Made by a program: the position numbers and the translations under genes. Below are positions 1-10,119 of a stretch of 64,000 bases of DNA, in pieces; position 1 is the stretch's first letter, and each line of letters opens with the position of its first letter. The notes beneath the pieces were generated by a model that ran no database searches, was not told the origin of the DNA, and worked only from the letters and a program-made list of their open reading frames with translations. The DNA comes from Platerodrilus igneus (Eukaryota; Arthropoda; Insecta; Coleoptera; Lycidae), in the NCBI GenBank assembly GCA_036346225.1, contig JARFIW010001469.1:14850001-14914000 (forward strand), read 5' to 3'.

Positions 1-398
1 TCCTCTCAATTACTATTAAATTTGTCGTAAGTCAACGTTGGTATAATTTTGAAGCTTTGAGGTAAAATTGGCATTTGTAAGAATATTTCAAATTTTATTG
101 GTTAGGCCTTAGTATTGGAAAATCGTTTAATATGTATTTATTAGTAATCAATATAATTTAGATATGACGACGTGGACTATTATTTTCGTGAAATTATTTT
201 ATTGGGTTTCAGAGATTTTAAGAAAATGCTCATTTTTGATTTGTTTGTTGTATGTGCAATAGTCAGGCCAAATTTATTTCCGACATGTTATTCTTTCGTT
301 CTCATCTGGATCTGGCGTCGTGCATTGGTTAGCACTCCATTTTGGGATTTCGCTGTCCAAAACGTCTATTGAAGCATTTTGGTGTTAGTTGGAAGTTG
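1..398. other. Unassigned AT-rich DNA
   Basis: No coding signal, RNA gene or repeat is recognisable. Short open frames here have no domain features. Confidence 0.5.
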
Positions 399-406
399 TT
401 TGTAAT

Positions 407-1049
407 TAGGGGTGGGCGATACGGGATTTTGCGTATCGAATATTGATACATATTCTATATCGATATGTATCGCTATATCGAATATCCATATATATCGATA
501 CGTATCGATACGTATCGATGCGTATCGATGCGTATCGGTGCGTATCGATACGTATCGATTCGTATCGATGTGTATCGATACGTAGCGGTACGTATAGATA
601 TATATAACGATTCGTATCGGAACGTTTAGATGTGTAGATTAAGTATACATATCAAGACGTAGCGATACGTATCGGTACGAATCGATACGCATCGTTAATT
701 TATCTACTCTTTCTTTGGGAATAAAATCACAAGATCGTTTTAAAATAATGTATTTACTGATAATTCGATCTTTCACTTAAGATTGTTTGTTACCAAAATA
801 ATTATAGTTTCAAGTTTGATATTTGTGACATATATATATATATATAGGGGTGGGCGATACGGGATTTTGCGTATCGAATATCGATAAATATTCTATATCG
901 ATACGTATCGATGCGTATCGATACGTAAGGATGCGTATCGATACGTATCGATACATATCGAGTATCGATATTTATTTTTCGCTGTATCGGGGGGGGGGGG
1001 TCGATACGGGGGTTGTATCAATACATATCGATACGCCGACCCAGCCCCA
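407..1049. mobile_element. hAT-type MITE built from CGATA repeats
   Basis: The element starts TAGGGGTGGGCGATACG and ends CCAGCCCCA, an imperfect terminal inverted repeat of the GGGGTGGGC kind common in hAT elements. It is flanked by an identical 8-bp duplication, TTTGTAAT, at 399-406 and 1050-1057, the length hAT transposases make. The interior is dominated by variants of tatcgatacg. A second copy of the left terminus begins near 846, so one copy may be nested or duplicated inside another. A G-run lies near 991-1001. There is no coding capacity. Confidence 0.72.
440..700. repeat. CGATA/CGTAT minisatellite block
   Basis: Tandem degenerate 10-11 bp units related to tatcgatacg, each nearly palindromic. 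A second block of the same repeat lies at about 880-1040. Both are inside the MITE. Confidence 0.85.
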
Positions 1050-1058
1050 TTTGTAATT

Positions 1059-1550
1059 GCTTCAGTAAATCGACCAGGTACGTAGTTATTCATTGGTGTA
1101 AATTTATTTAACAAGCACATGTTATAAAATTTTGGTTGGTTATCAAACGCGTTCAACTTAACTATAGCAGTTATTGGAATCGTTGCCCGGTAGATAATTC
1201 CTTGTTTATATTTTATATTCGCTATTTTAGTCGTATATTCGCGCAATTAATTGGTTTGTTCCTTCTAGGGCTGGTACTATTAATAGTAATGTTAGACGAA
1301 GTAGTAATTGTGGTTGTGGTTGTTTCTGGTTGTAGCGCCAACATCAAGTGCAAAAAATGTATAGTAGTTAAAAGTCTTTATTACAAGAACTACCGATCTC
1401 GAAGATCTGTAGCTGATTATGTAGCATTCATTCAGTCTCAATTGGTAGACATATCCAAGACACCATCCTGTCAAGAGTTAATTGTAACTGAAATGGTTCG
1501 TAGATTCATGCTATTTTTCTTTGTTTAACTCTTTGCACAAAAAAATAGAA
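1059..1550. other. Unassigned spacer
   Basis: AT-rich DNA between the MITE and the decayed LINE. No feature is recognised; the open frames have no supporting motif. Confidence 0.4.
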
Positions 1551-1554
1551 TTAG

Positions 1555-3343
1555 TAAAAGCCATTCTCAACGGACCTGCACCTTGAAGAAGTTCTAAAAT
1601 ACTAGAAAGAGTGGAATGGCTTGAGGGATTCAGTGAGCTAAAGAGCCGGACTAAAGGTTTAACCAAATTAGTAGGGTCATCAGTGAGGAAACAGACTAAG
1701 ACAGGTCCCCGAAAGAGGGCAACAGCGTTTTCGGTACTTAGAGTGGTAGAGACCAAAGGGGTCGGTATGGCATCCTAAGACACACTACTGCGACTTGAAA
1801 GGCAACGGGAAACCACCACATTAAATCCCAAGTACGCAGCGTACATAAATTGTTATTAATGATGATGGCACCGTCTGGGGTAAAAAATTCCAGAGTTAAA
1901 ATAGTACCCCATTTGGATCTTCGGGAGGGGACTACTTCGGGAGACGTGATCCGAAAATATAAAAAAAGAGTCGTGAGCATTCTGCGAATCTGAGCGTGGA
2001 ATGTCAGAAGTATGAAGCAAGTTGGTAAGCTAGAGAACTTGAAAATTGAAATGGGTAGGAGGTTAGCACTAGACATAGTACGGATCAGCAAAGTTTGCTA
2101 GCTAGAAGCGGGGGGTTTTTAGAGTGGAGACTTTAGGGTAATTCATACAGGATCAGAGGAAGTAAATTTGGGTGTGGGGATAATTATGCGATAAAAGATG
2201 GGACAAAGTGTAGAAAACTACTTACAAAAGAACGAAAGGGTACTCATGGTTAGATTAGAATCTAAACCGGTAAATACAGTAATAATACAAGTACACATGC
2301 CCACCTCTAGCTATAGTGACGAACAGGTGGAAGCGGTCTACAAAGATATCGAATATAATTACGGGAGATTTTAATGCAGTGGTAGGTGAGGTTAGGGAAG
2401 GAGCAGTAGTAGGTTTATTTGGTATAGGCACGAGAAATGACGGGGGAAATAGACTAGTAGAATTTTGTGACAAGAACAATTTAACCATCACAAACACATT
2501 ATTTCAACATCATGCTAAAAGACGATACACATGGAAAATACCAGGAAATACAGGAAGATATCAAATAAATTACATTCTTGTTAGACAACGGTTTACGAAT
2601 CAAGTAAAATACTGTAGAAGCTACTCAGAAGGAGATGTAGACACTGACCACAACATCGTAATTTTGAAGGCCCTTATGGAATTTAAAAAACTGAAAAAGG
2701 TACTTTTTTCACTTTGAGAAACTAAAAGCTAAAGATATCCACAAAAAATTTGAAAAAGTCAAATGCATTAGTGAAAGATATCGAGAAAATTTCCTATACT
2801 AGGGAAGTAGATACACAATGGAATAACATTAATTCCAACTTAAACATGGCGGCCAGAGATATTCTGGGGTATACCCAAAAAGAAAATAAGAAACCATGGA
2901 TAACAAACGATATCCTGAATTTAATAGAAGGAAGACGAAAATACAAAGATTAATCAGACGACACAGAAAAACAGAGATACAAAGTCATGAAATAAGAAAT
3001 TATTCGCAAATGCAGGAATGCTAAAGAACAATGGATTGATGAAAAGTGCAAAGAGGTACAAACTAAGATGGAAATAGGAAGGACAGATGAAGCATAGAAA
3101 CTAATTAGAATGAATTTTAGGGATATGAGACCGCATAGCAAAAATATAAGGGCCGCGAGAGAAAACCTCATTATAGAAAATGTAGAAAAAGTGGATAGAT
3201 GGTAAGAATATATAGGGAATTTATATGCAGAAGAGGAACTAACAGCATTAGAACAAGAATCAGACATTGAAAATGATGACTTCGGATGTCTTATAGTTCG
3301 AGATGAGCTTGAATTAGCATTAAAGGGTATGAAAAATAGTGAG
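1555..3343 (+). pseudogene. RTE-like LINE, 5' part (endonuclease and linker), decayed
   Basis: This stretch aligns by eye with the better copy at 49.9-52.1 kb. Recognisable pieces of an apurinic endonuclease-like domain include the ITGDFNAVVG segment near 2360-2390 and the GRYQINYILVRQRF segment near 2555-2595. The linker to the reverse transcriptase follows. Many stops and indels interrupt the frame, so it is a dead copy. It is cut at 3343 by the Polinton and resumes at 19827, where the NGKAPGTD-type RT start is found in the intact relative. The family assignment (RTE/CR1-like, endonuclease plus RT) rests on the WNVRSM and GDFNAVVG motifs of the better copy. Confidence 0.75.
3338..3343. repeat. 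6-bp target duplication, left
   Basis: The sequence agtgag occurs here and at 19821-19826, immediately outside the two inverted repeats. Removing the element and one copy restores LINE sequence like that at 51746-51770. Six bp is the Polinton integrase signature. Confidence 0.95.
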
Positions 3344-3867
3344 AGTAGACCATTTTCAAGAAACCCAGGCCCTCATTTCCTCCAGAATCCCTCATTTCCT
3401 CACTCATCTGGACCAAAAAGTTTTCTTCGACTAACCATTTTTCATCTTTCGAGATAAATATCTTAAATTTTTCATCTTTCGAGATAAAATGAGCATCCAC
3501 ATTTCCACACACGAGATAAACCTATTTTTAAGATTTTTTTTTACCGCTAACATTCTGGACCAAATAGTTTTCTTCGACTAGCCATTTTTTTATCTTTCGA
3601 GATAAACCTATCTTGTTTGGTATCGATTAATATTAGAATTTTCTCAGCTACCCGAATTTCTAGGAATTTTTTAGATTGCGCCATCCCCAAGGGAGCTACC
3701 CCAATTTTAAAATTTTTTACCAAGACCGATTTCTAACCGTCCGCATAAATTTTTTTAGTCATGCAATACATCTTGTTAGTCTAAAATTTTACGCACATCC
3801 CGAATCTGCAAACAGATTTGAATTCGGACCACGCCCTGCAAAGTTATACTTTAAGCTCTCAAACCTC
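3344..3867 (+). repeat. Polinton left terminal inverted repeat
   Basis: 524 bp, nearly identical to the reverse complement of 19297-19820 with a few substitutions. Inside, a block starting tctggaccaaa and ending near ccattttt is directly repeated (about 3408-3440 and 3553-3588). The motif ctttcgagataaa or a shorter form occurs about four times (near 3446, 3476, 3512, 3596). These internal repeats are plausible binding sites for integrase or the replication machinery; that role is inference. Confidence 0.95.
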
Positions 3868-4300
3868 ATTAAAATTTTTGCTCGTATATATTTAACTCCA
3901 TTTTAGAACCTTTTCGCTACCCAAGGTAACCAAACAGTTAGAGGTAGTAACACAAAAATTAAGGACACAAAAGTTTAATAATTTATTTATCCAATTTACA
4001 GTTTAATAAACTAATTACAATTTTACAAAGTATAGCATTATTTCCTGTGTAGCCGAATCCAAGTAGTTTAACCTGTAACAAAAAGATTAAAGTAAAAGAG
4101 AGGAAACGTGTTTTCAGTCAATAAAACATATTGTTTGTTAATCCAACAATATGTTTTACCGTCCAGCGACACCACGTGGAGGTAAACACATGCCGCCGGG
4201 AACAAAGGAAATTTTAAGGATGGGGAGGGTAGATATGCTTATAACTAACTTACATACTATATATACACAATAAAATATATACAAATATAAACAACTTAAC
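3868..4300. other. Subterminal non-coding DNA with hairpin
   Basis: No gene lies between the left inverted repeat and the 3' end of the polymerase. AT-rich; holds the hairpin at 4122-4158. Confidence 0.6.
4122..4158. other. Perfect 14-bp stem-loop
   Basis: taaaacatattgtt (4122-4135) pairs perfectly with 4145-4158 across a 9-nt loop. It lies downstream of the polymerase stop codon on the minus strand, so it could be a transcript-end or replication structure. The function is unknown. Confidence 0.7.
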
Positions 4301-7300
4301 CTATATCCTTATGCCCCATGCGTAGGTTGATATGCTTCCGGGGATGACGTAACGCTTGTCATCTGCGCCCGATAAACTGATTTTATTAATAAGCTGTGTA
4401 TAAAGTTGGTGTTTCTTACTCCGGATTGATACCATCGTATTCATGAGGGCACCAGAATTATTATGTACAATGTCCTTAAAACTATCTACACTAATCCCCG
4501 CCACCACACTACGACTAACACCCTTAATCTTTTAACAATGTCTTTCTCACTTACTATGCAATACGATTTGGCCCTGGTGCCGACGAACTCCAAGACCAAA
4601 TCGCCACAAAACTCATCCTTAAACTTACCCAACACCTTTTGTTTATAAGTGGTATATTGTACTTATTGTTTGGAGGGTAATCACTAGTGTCAAAATGTAT
4701 TATGTTTGCGCTAATGTCACTGTACAAGTCTGGCGTCTCAACACTATACACTAAGGAGTCTGTATCAGTATAAAGCAGGGACAATCTGGGACCATACAGA
4801 GGAACCATGGTACTGTAGTGAAACTCATACATAAGAGTTTTGACAAATCTAAAATTGACAATCCTGCATAGATTGGTTTGTTGTAAGTGGCTTTTACACG
4901 ATTCATCTGTATGATCACCAGATCTTCCCCCAACACGGTACAACTGTTAAAGTTAGGTTTAGCTATTAGTCCACTCGCGCACAACTTTTTCCCGTCGTGT
5001 TCCCATCGCGTGACTATTTTGACATCGACCCTTTTGTCCACGTTCTCCATTGTTTTACCAAAACCGCATTGTTCATAAGTTTGAAAAATCTTTTCAAACG
5101 CGTTAGCGGCAGAGGTACGGAGATTCGTGTTGAGATCAATGTAGGGTTTTAACCACGTCGACTGATCAAACTCCAACACGCGATGCACAACAGTTAATTG
5201 CAGACCGTTACGCAGAGCCTGCTGCAAGTTGCGATAGTGAACAATGTATTTTGTTTTGTTCAGAAGGGTGGCGAGTAGCTTAGGCGTCTTCGAAAACGGT
5301 GTTGGAGGTACCATCGATTCAGGGCAGAAAGGCAAGTCATTGTGATCGTTGTGAAGATGTTCTGGATACTGTATGTCAACTTCCAAAATATACCCTTTTC
5401 GTGCGTGCTTGGTATATTTAATATTTCTTGTTTTATACGATGTACCTGGTCCGTGTTTAACCATCTAAAGCCGCTAATGGGTAAATGTTGGGACATGGCC
5501 CATCCGTATAAATTGTTAGCATCCAGATACGTTAAGTACTTGGATGACTCGTCAGGGTTGTAGTCTTCCATATACTTATTGTTGGCTTTAGCATACCGAC
5601 CACTGCACTGGGTTAACCCACCACGTATCCCTTTCTTGATAAAATGTTGCATGCTGACATCGGTCAACAACTCGAGCTTCACCCCAGTGCGCTTCAACAT
5701 GGCATCCCAACTCAAACTAGGAGCAGTCACGTACTGGCATGGGTCTAGATCATAGGTTTTGTGCAGACGTCTCTGAAGTTCTCGAAAATGTCTGCTAGTA
5801 ACAAAACGTCTGTTTTCAAATAAAGATCGCTGTAATCCCCAAGCGTTCGGATTTTGAATGTTCTCCATACATTCTGTGCGTGTTCATAATCTGCATACGA
5901 CACCGCTGTGGCGGTTAGACCGTTGAAGAAAGCATTTTGTGGTGGTAGAGCCTTCTCTTCCAATACGGTAATATCTTTCACGTAGTCGTACGGAACACAC
6001 CCTTCCGATGTAATAGAGCAAACTCTTCGGTATTGGGGAAACAGCTCTTTAGTTCAACAAACTGTTCAGCATTCAAGTTGGAGGCTAGTTTATTTAAGCT
6101 AGATGCCATGAAGCGTAAGGAGTCTACAAATCTCAGTGTAATAAAAGATTCATCAGTTTCATCGTCGTTTTCCTTAGACAATCTAACGTTTTTTGTAAAC
6201 GATATGAACCTCTCCTTATTATTCGGGATGACAGTAACCCTCTCTTTATCATACCCCAACTCTTTCACAATGAAATGTGAATCATAACCGCTTAGGTTAT
6301 GAAACACCACCGGGATGAAATGAGGTACTCTGTAATTAATGTTGCACGCGCTATGTGCTGCAAAGCGAAATTCCCCCGTAAGATGGCAGTGATCCCTCAC
6401 TCGATCATCTCCTAATGGTTTTTTGCAGATGCCACACTCCTCAACCATATAAAACAACAACTCATCTAGGGGTTCCATTGGAAGCATGGGAGTGTTTGTT
6501 TTTAAAATTTTTCCTAATCGTTGGGCTTCCTCTTTCATTTTTTCCATAAAAACTTTTGCGGTTTCAGGTCCTCTGTACAGCTCAAATTTGTTAAACGAGT
6601 CATCGTATGAACACTTGATATAGTATGCAAAACTGAAGGGTTCGTGGTGTTGTGTGCTGTTGGTGAAAGAAGAGGTGGGATCCGGAACTGCAGAGCTAAT
6701 AGGCTTCAACACACTTTCGAAGTCAGCATAAATCACGAACGGTACCCGCATTTGCTTGTGGATGTTGGTGAACTCGAGGATGTTGTTGAAGTGGTTCGGC
6801 ATGGTTGTCACCACATGGTTGCAGTCGTTTGTTGAGTGTTGGTGTAATTTGTCTTCGGATGGAAAAAACACCAAGCATCCATCGCAAATCCATTTGCGGG
6901 TATGATCACGAGAGATCTGCTTACCCACTAGCTTCCCCAAATCTTTGATCAAACAGTAGTGGGACTTGCATCCATCCTGAATGTACAGCAGGTTCACATG
7001 CCGAACCCTTTTATTAGCGGTGAAATGTAGCGGTCCAACGATGGACTTGCCTTCTACCCCAAAGACGTTGATGCTGATGTCGTTCTGCTCCTCAAACCTG
7101 GGAATGTCCTTAACTCTAATCGGGAACTCAATGTCGACAAAGTTGAGCACCGTGCTGTAATGCGGGTAGCTCGATACACGATAAGTGTGCTCGTTAACGG
7201 GGTGTAGGGCTGCCACAACACACCACGCAAAACATGCATTGTCTTGATTCTGGATGTTAATGACGGCTCCCTTATCCTGAATCCATTTGGGAAGCTCGAT

Positions 7301-7374
7301 ATAAGATGAACCCCGCATTGGTTGGTACTTGTTAACATTTACCTCCAAGTACAACACCTGTTTCAGAGTCCATC

Positions 7375-7420
7375 CTAAAATTTAAAAATTAGAAAAAAAT
7401 TAATAATTGTAGAAACTAAC
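7375..7420 (-). other. Mini-intron 2 of the polymerase gene
   Basis: 46 bp, GTTAGT donor and TTTTAG acceptor on the minus strand. Removal joins a Ser-Gly-Trp context that is continuous and intronless in the second Polinton relic near 21610. Confidence 0.85.
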
Positions 7421-7683
7421 CAGAATCTCGTTCTTGGAACTCGTCCGACTTAGCCGACATCCTCTCCACAAAGGTGTTGTAGACCGCTTCCAGGTCACTG
7501 GAGGAGGTGACCACAACATTTTGGTGTTAAAGGATTTAACATCCTCTACACCCTCTGCCGCAGTCATCTTGGTGTAGCCACCAAACAACTCGCAATTAAC
7601 CTTGAGGGAGGTGTGTATAGCCAGCTGTTCCCCGACTAAGGCTATGAACCTCTCCTTCTGCTCGCATAGAAAATCCAAGAGAC

Positions 7684-7732
7684 CTAAAAATACAAACTAA
7701 GCAAACACAAAATACTTATAAAAAATACATAC
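7684..7732 (-). other. Mini-intron 1 of the polymerase gene
   Basis: 49 bp, GTATGT donor and TTTTAG acceptor on the minus strand. It is phase 1 on both sides. The relic at 21.3 kb is collinear here with no intron. Confidence 0.85.
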
Positions 7733-8234
7733 TTGTAGAGTCAACATTGTTAATGCGGAAAGTTGTAATTCGACTTTTGAACGCGGTTGCTACTACTTCT
7801 ACACCTCCATCCAGGACACGGCTAGCAGCGGTCTTGTGCGCGTTAGATCGCTGGTGGGCTACCAAGTTGACAACGTCCACATTGCACTCCACGCATCTCC
7901 GCGACTTCTTGGGGGCAGGTCCCTCAACCGTTGGTGCGGTCGGTCGTTTGATCCCAGATGGTCCGGCAACGGGGACAGCCACACCATGCTTGGCGTCGCG
8001 ATGTCGTTTCAAGTTGTCCTTCCGCGAGAAGGATGCAGGGCATGCATCGCAAACAAAAAGACCGGTGGATTTCGATCCCACGTCATGCTGCTGGAGCAGA
8101 TGCCTCTTCAAATTATCACCCCTTGAGAAGACAGCCCCGCAGACGTTGCACACGAATGAAGCCATTTCTCTATAAAGAAATTAAAACTGGTCAAAGACTT
8201 TTAACAGTTGTAACTAGCCGAAGACTAAACAAAA

Positions 8235-8269
8235 ACTGAATTTATATCGCCTCGTACCATGCTTTTATA
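8235..8269 (-). promoter_or_regulatory. Core promoter for polymerase gene (TATA + initiator)
   Basis: On the minus strand TATAAAAG (8269-8262) is followed 32 bp later by TCAGT (8239-8235), the arthropod initiator. The predicted start is about 72 nt upstream of the ATG at 8165. Confidence 0.7.
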
Positions 8270-8281
8270 CATAATTGGTAT

Positions 8282-8462
8282 AATTAGCTACTTTACTTTT
8301 AAATTAGGTGAAACCCAGCGTCGTTTAACCTTGAGTAACATTCCAAACTAGTCTAATCACACCAGTAAAATCAATTAGCTAGTTTACTTTTAAATTAGGA
8401 GAAACCCAGCGTCGTTTAACCTTGAGTAACATTCCAAACTAGTCTAATCACGTCGGTAAAAA
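8282..8462. repeat. 91-bp tandem duplication in the divergent promoter region
   Basis: Two adjacent copies, offset 91 bp, each running from aattagcta through gaaacccagcgtcgtttaacc to ctaatcac, with few differences. They lie between the minus-strand polymerase and the plus-strand genes, where they may carry regulatory sites. Confidence 0.9.
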
Positions 8463-8688
8463 TTAATTTGCTTCTTGCTTACGCACTACAACTATAATTA
8501 TAGGATATATCACTTTAACTTTCACTTCTACTCTAATTGTTTACAGACATTTCGAGCCTGGAATTTTTTTAAAAGAAAACATTAATGAAGAAGGCAAAGG
8601 TCACCTTTCACAATAAACCTTAGAAAGTTTGGGTGATTTCGGTAACAAGGACAGCTCAAATCGTATAAAATACGAGCACGATTCCTCT

Positions 8689-8970
8689 ATGTTTAGTACA
8701 AAATACAGCATAAAAGTAGATACAATGATATCCATTAAAGACGGTATAGTAATGTTTCGGCGGAGTTTGAGTGATGCTAGGATTAATATCGAACGTGGTT
8801 ATATTTATGGTGATGATATCGGATCATGTTATGACGACTCCAGGTGGATAAAGTTGCAACAAGCATGGACTGTTTGTGATCAATTCGACCGGAATCAAAT
8901 AAATTCCCATGAATTATTGGATAAATTTGAAGAATTAAATTTATTGAGAGACTTTATGGAATGCTTTTGA
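8689..8970 (+). CDS. Unknown Polinton accessory protein, 93 aa
   Basis: I do not recognise this gene. The frame is open further upstream from a TTG at 8629; the first ATG in frame is at 8689, chosen as the start. The product is acidic and polar, with no signal peptide, membrane segment or zinc ligand pattern. It is the first plus-strand gene after the divergent promoter region, a position where adenovirus-like elements carry early regulators, but no similarity supports such a role. No TATA box was found at the expected distance. Confidence 0.5.
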   Translation: MFSTKYSIKVDTMISIKDGIVMFRRSLSDARINIERGYIYGDDIGSCYDDSRWIKLQQAWTVCDQFDRNQINSHELLDKFEELNLLRDFMECF

Positions 8971-9114
8971 GCTATATAGAAAATTATAATTGTAAAAGTT
9001 TTGTATGTGTATTTTACGGTAAATTTATAAATAAAATGTTAATATTATTCGAATATTTATCATTCTAAGTCATCCGAGTACAATTTACGCATGCGCAACA
9101 ACAACCTCGAAACA

Positions 9115-9150
9115 TTTAAAAGGACGAGCCGCATAGGATTCCTTCTCAGT
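9115..9150 (+). promoter_or_regulatory. Core promoter for the 9.2-kb transcription unit
   Basis: TTTAAAAG at 9115 and TCAGT at 9146-9150 are 33 bp apart, typical TATA-initiator spacing. The ATG at 9177 follows 29 nt later. Confidence 0.65.
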
Positions 9151-9176
9151 CATCTCGGTGAAATCAGTGCAAAGCA

Positions 9177-9497
9177 ATGGAGTCTGTAGATGTTAATGAT
9201 GCACAAGTTTCGTATACCGAAAATCTGATTAATAAGTTTACGTATAGTTTAAGTGAATTGGGTGAACACCCTCATAATGTGGAAATTGGGTTTGTTATAA
9301 ACCAGAGAATAAAACCCGTATTACGATTGGTGTGTAGCAAGAAATATTGTAGCAGCCATGTTCTGGAATTGACATACGAAAATTGGTTAGCATTTACAAA
9401 TTTTCAAGTAGAATTTCAAATCAACGTATTTTCTCGTGACGTGCTAAACACTCGATTAAATGATGCACCGAAATGGAAGATCTACACATACAACTAG
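9177..9497 (+). CDS. Unknown Polinton accessory protein, 106 aa
   Basis: The ATG start lies 29 nt after a matched initiator. The product has a beta-rich middle with a Cys pair (CSKKYC, around residues 58-63) and no recognised family. It overlaps the next ORF by 25 nt in another frame. The two could be separate genes read from one mRNA, or one gene split by an indel. Its intactness beside many broken genes suggests either a short history of decay or chance. Confidence 0.6.
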   Translation: MESVDVNDAQVSYTENLINKFTYSLSELGEHPHNVEIGFVINQRIKPVLRLVCSKKYCSSHVLELTYENWLAFTNFQVEFQINVFSRDVLNTRLNDAPKWKIYTYN

Positions 9498-9976
9498 GAG
9501 GTCCGTTCTTTATCACTCTGTCACCAGTGTCTGGATCAACCGAGAACGAAACGTTCCAGTTAAAAATAATAATGGGTGATAGCTCGATAGTTATAAATGA
9601 ATTGGAGTGCCGTAAAATATTCCATATGCGAGAGTTGTTTGAGTATCAACTTAAACAGTTGGAAAGTCGTGACTTCCCAGCATTATACAGCGAATTAGTA
9701 GGGTTTGTTGCTAATTCTAATTTAAATGATTGCGATGGGTTTAATACTATGACTGAAGGAGAGAAACGAATTAAAATCTTGATTGAAGGCGAAGTTCGAA
9801 TTGGCAATATTTTATTCTACAACGAATTGAATCAGAGCGCACTAAATGCATTGGAGCTGGTTATATGTTTTCCGGATATATTTGTGCAAGACGTGATGCG
9901 TACACGAACATTAGTGGAAATGTTTAGACGTTTAATTTTGTCGGAATCTGAAGATTCTGGGTATGGTGATAACTAG
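9473..9976 (+). CDS. Unknown Polinton accessory protein, 167 aa
   Basis: Uninterrupted ORF with ATG at 9473, overlapping the preceding ORF by 25 nt. No known domain is visible. It is leucine- and glutamate-rich with probable helices and ends in an acidic Ser-Glu-Asp tail (SESEDSGYGDN), the kind of patch that may bind a partner or be phosphorylated. It precedes the capsid-gene block, which has its own TATA box at 10058. Function unknown; a regulatory or host-interaction role is only a guess from position. Confidence 0.6.
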   Translation: MEDLHIQLGGPFFITLSPVSGSTENETFQLKIIMGDSSIVINELECRKIFHMRELFEYQLKQLESRDFPALYSELVGFVANSNLNDCDGFNTMTEGEKRIKILIEGEVRIGNILFYNELNQSALNALELVICFPDIFVQDVMRTRTLVEMFRRLILSESEDSGYGDN

Positions 9977-10057
9977 AAAGAGTATTTTATAAAAGACAGC
10001 CCAAGAGGCGTGGATGTAAATGTATATTGTAAATATATTGTAAATTTTTTGAAAAAG

Positions 10058-10091
10058 TATAAATAGACTTGCTGTTGTTTATTTATTTAGT
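10058..10091 (+). promoter_or_regulatory. Core promoter of the PLA2/capsid block
   Basis: TATAAATA at 10058-10065 is followed about 31 bp later by TTAGT, one base from the TCAGT initiator. The ATG at 10120 follows. Confidence 0.6.
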
Positions 10092-10119
10092 ATAGTTTGA
10101 AATTTTTTTGAGTAAACAC

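Larger units (their letters stand above)
4301..8165 (-). pseudogene. Zinc-finger/protein-primed DNA polymerase B, three exons, frameshifted
   Basis: Exon 1 (8165-7733) encodes C2H2 fingers (CNVCGAVF...H...H, CDACPASF...H...H and a third CVEC-type finger). Exon 2 is 7683-7421; exon 3 runs from 7374 to the stop at 4301. The polymerase region shows exonuclease motifs IYADFESVL (Exo I), NLSGYDSHF (Exo II) and YLKTDVLLLAD (Exo III). It then shows the protein-primed polymerase motifs DANNLYGWAM (motif A) and YTDTDS (motif C). Splice phases agree with the intronless relative at 21.3-21.7 kb. At least six frameshifts break the frame (near 7520, 5990, 5770, 5450, 4850 and 4640-4500), so it cannot make a full enzyme. 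In Polintons this protein replicates the element DNA. It is transcribed away from the capsid genes. Confidence 0.93.

Noticed and set aside
440..1040. CGATA repeat blocks considered as a CRISPR-like array
   Set aside because: Units are 10-11 bp, degenerate and without spacers; they lie in a MITE of a eukaryotic genome.
893..1528. Open frames around the MITE and its right flank
   Set aside because: Partly translated repeat; no domain and no homologous copy in the window.
7747..8239. Long plus-strand open frames opposite the zinc-finger exon
   Set aside because: They are antisense shadows; the minus-strand frame has zinc-finger motifs, splice sites and a promoter.
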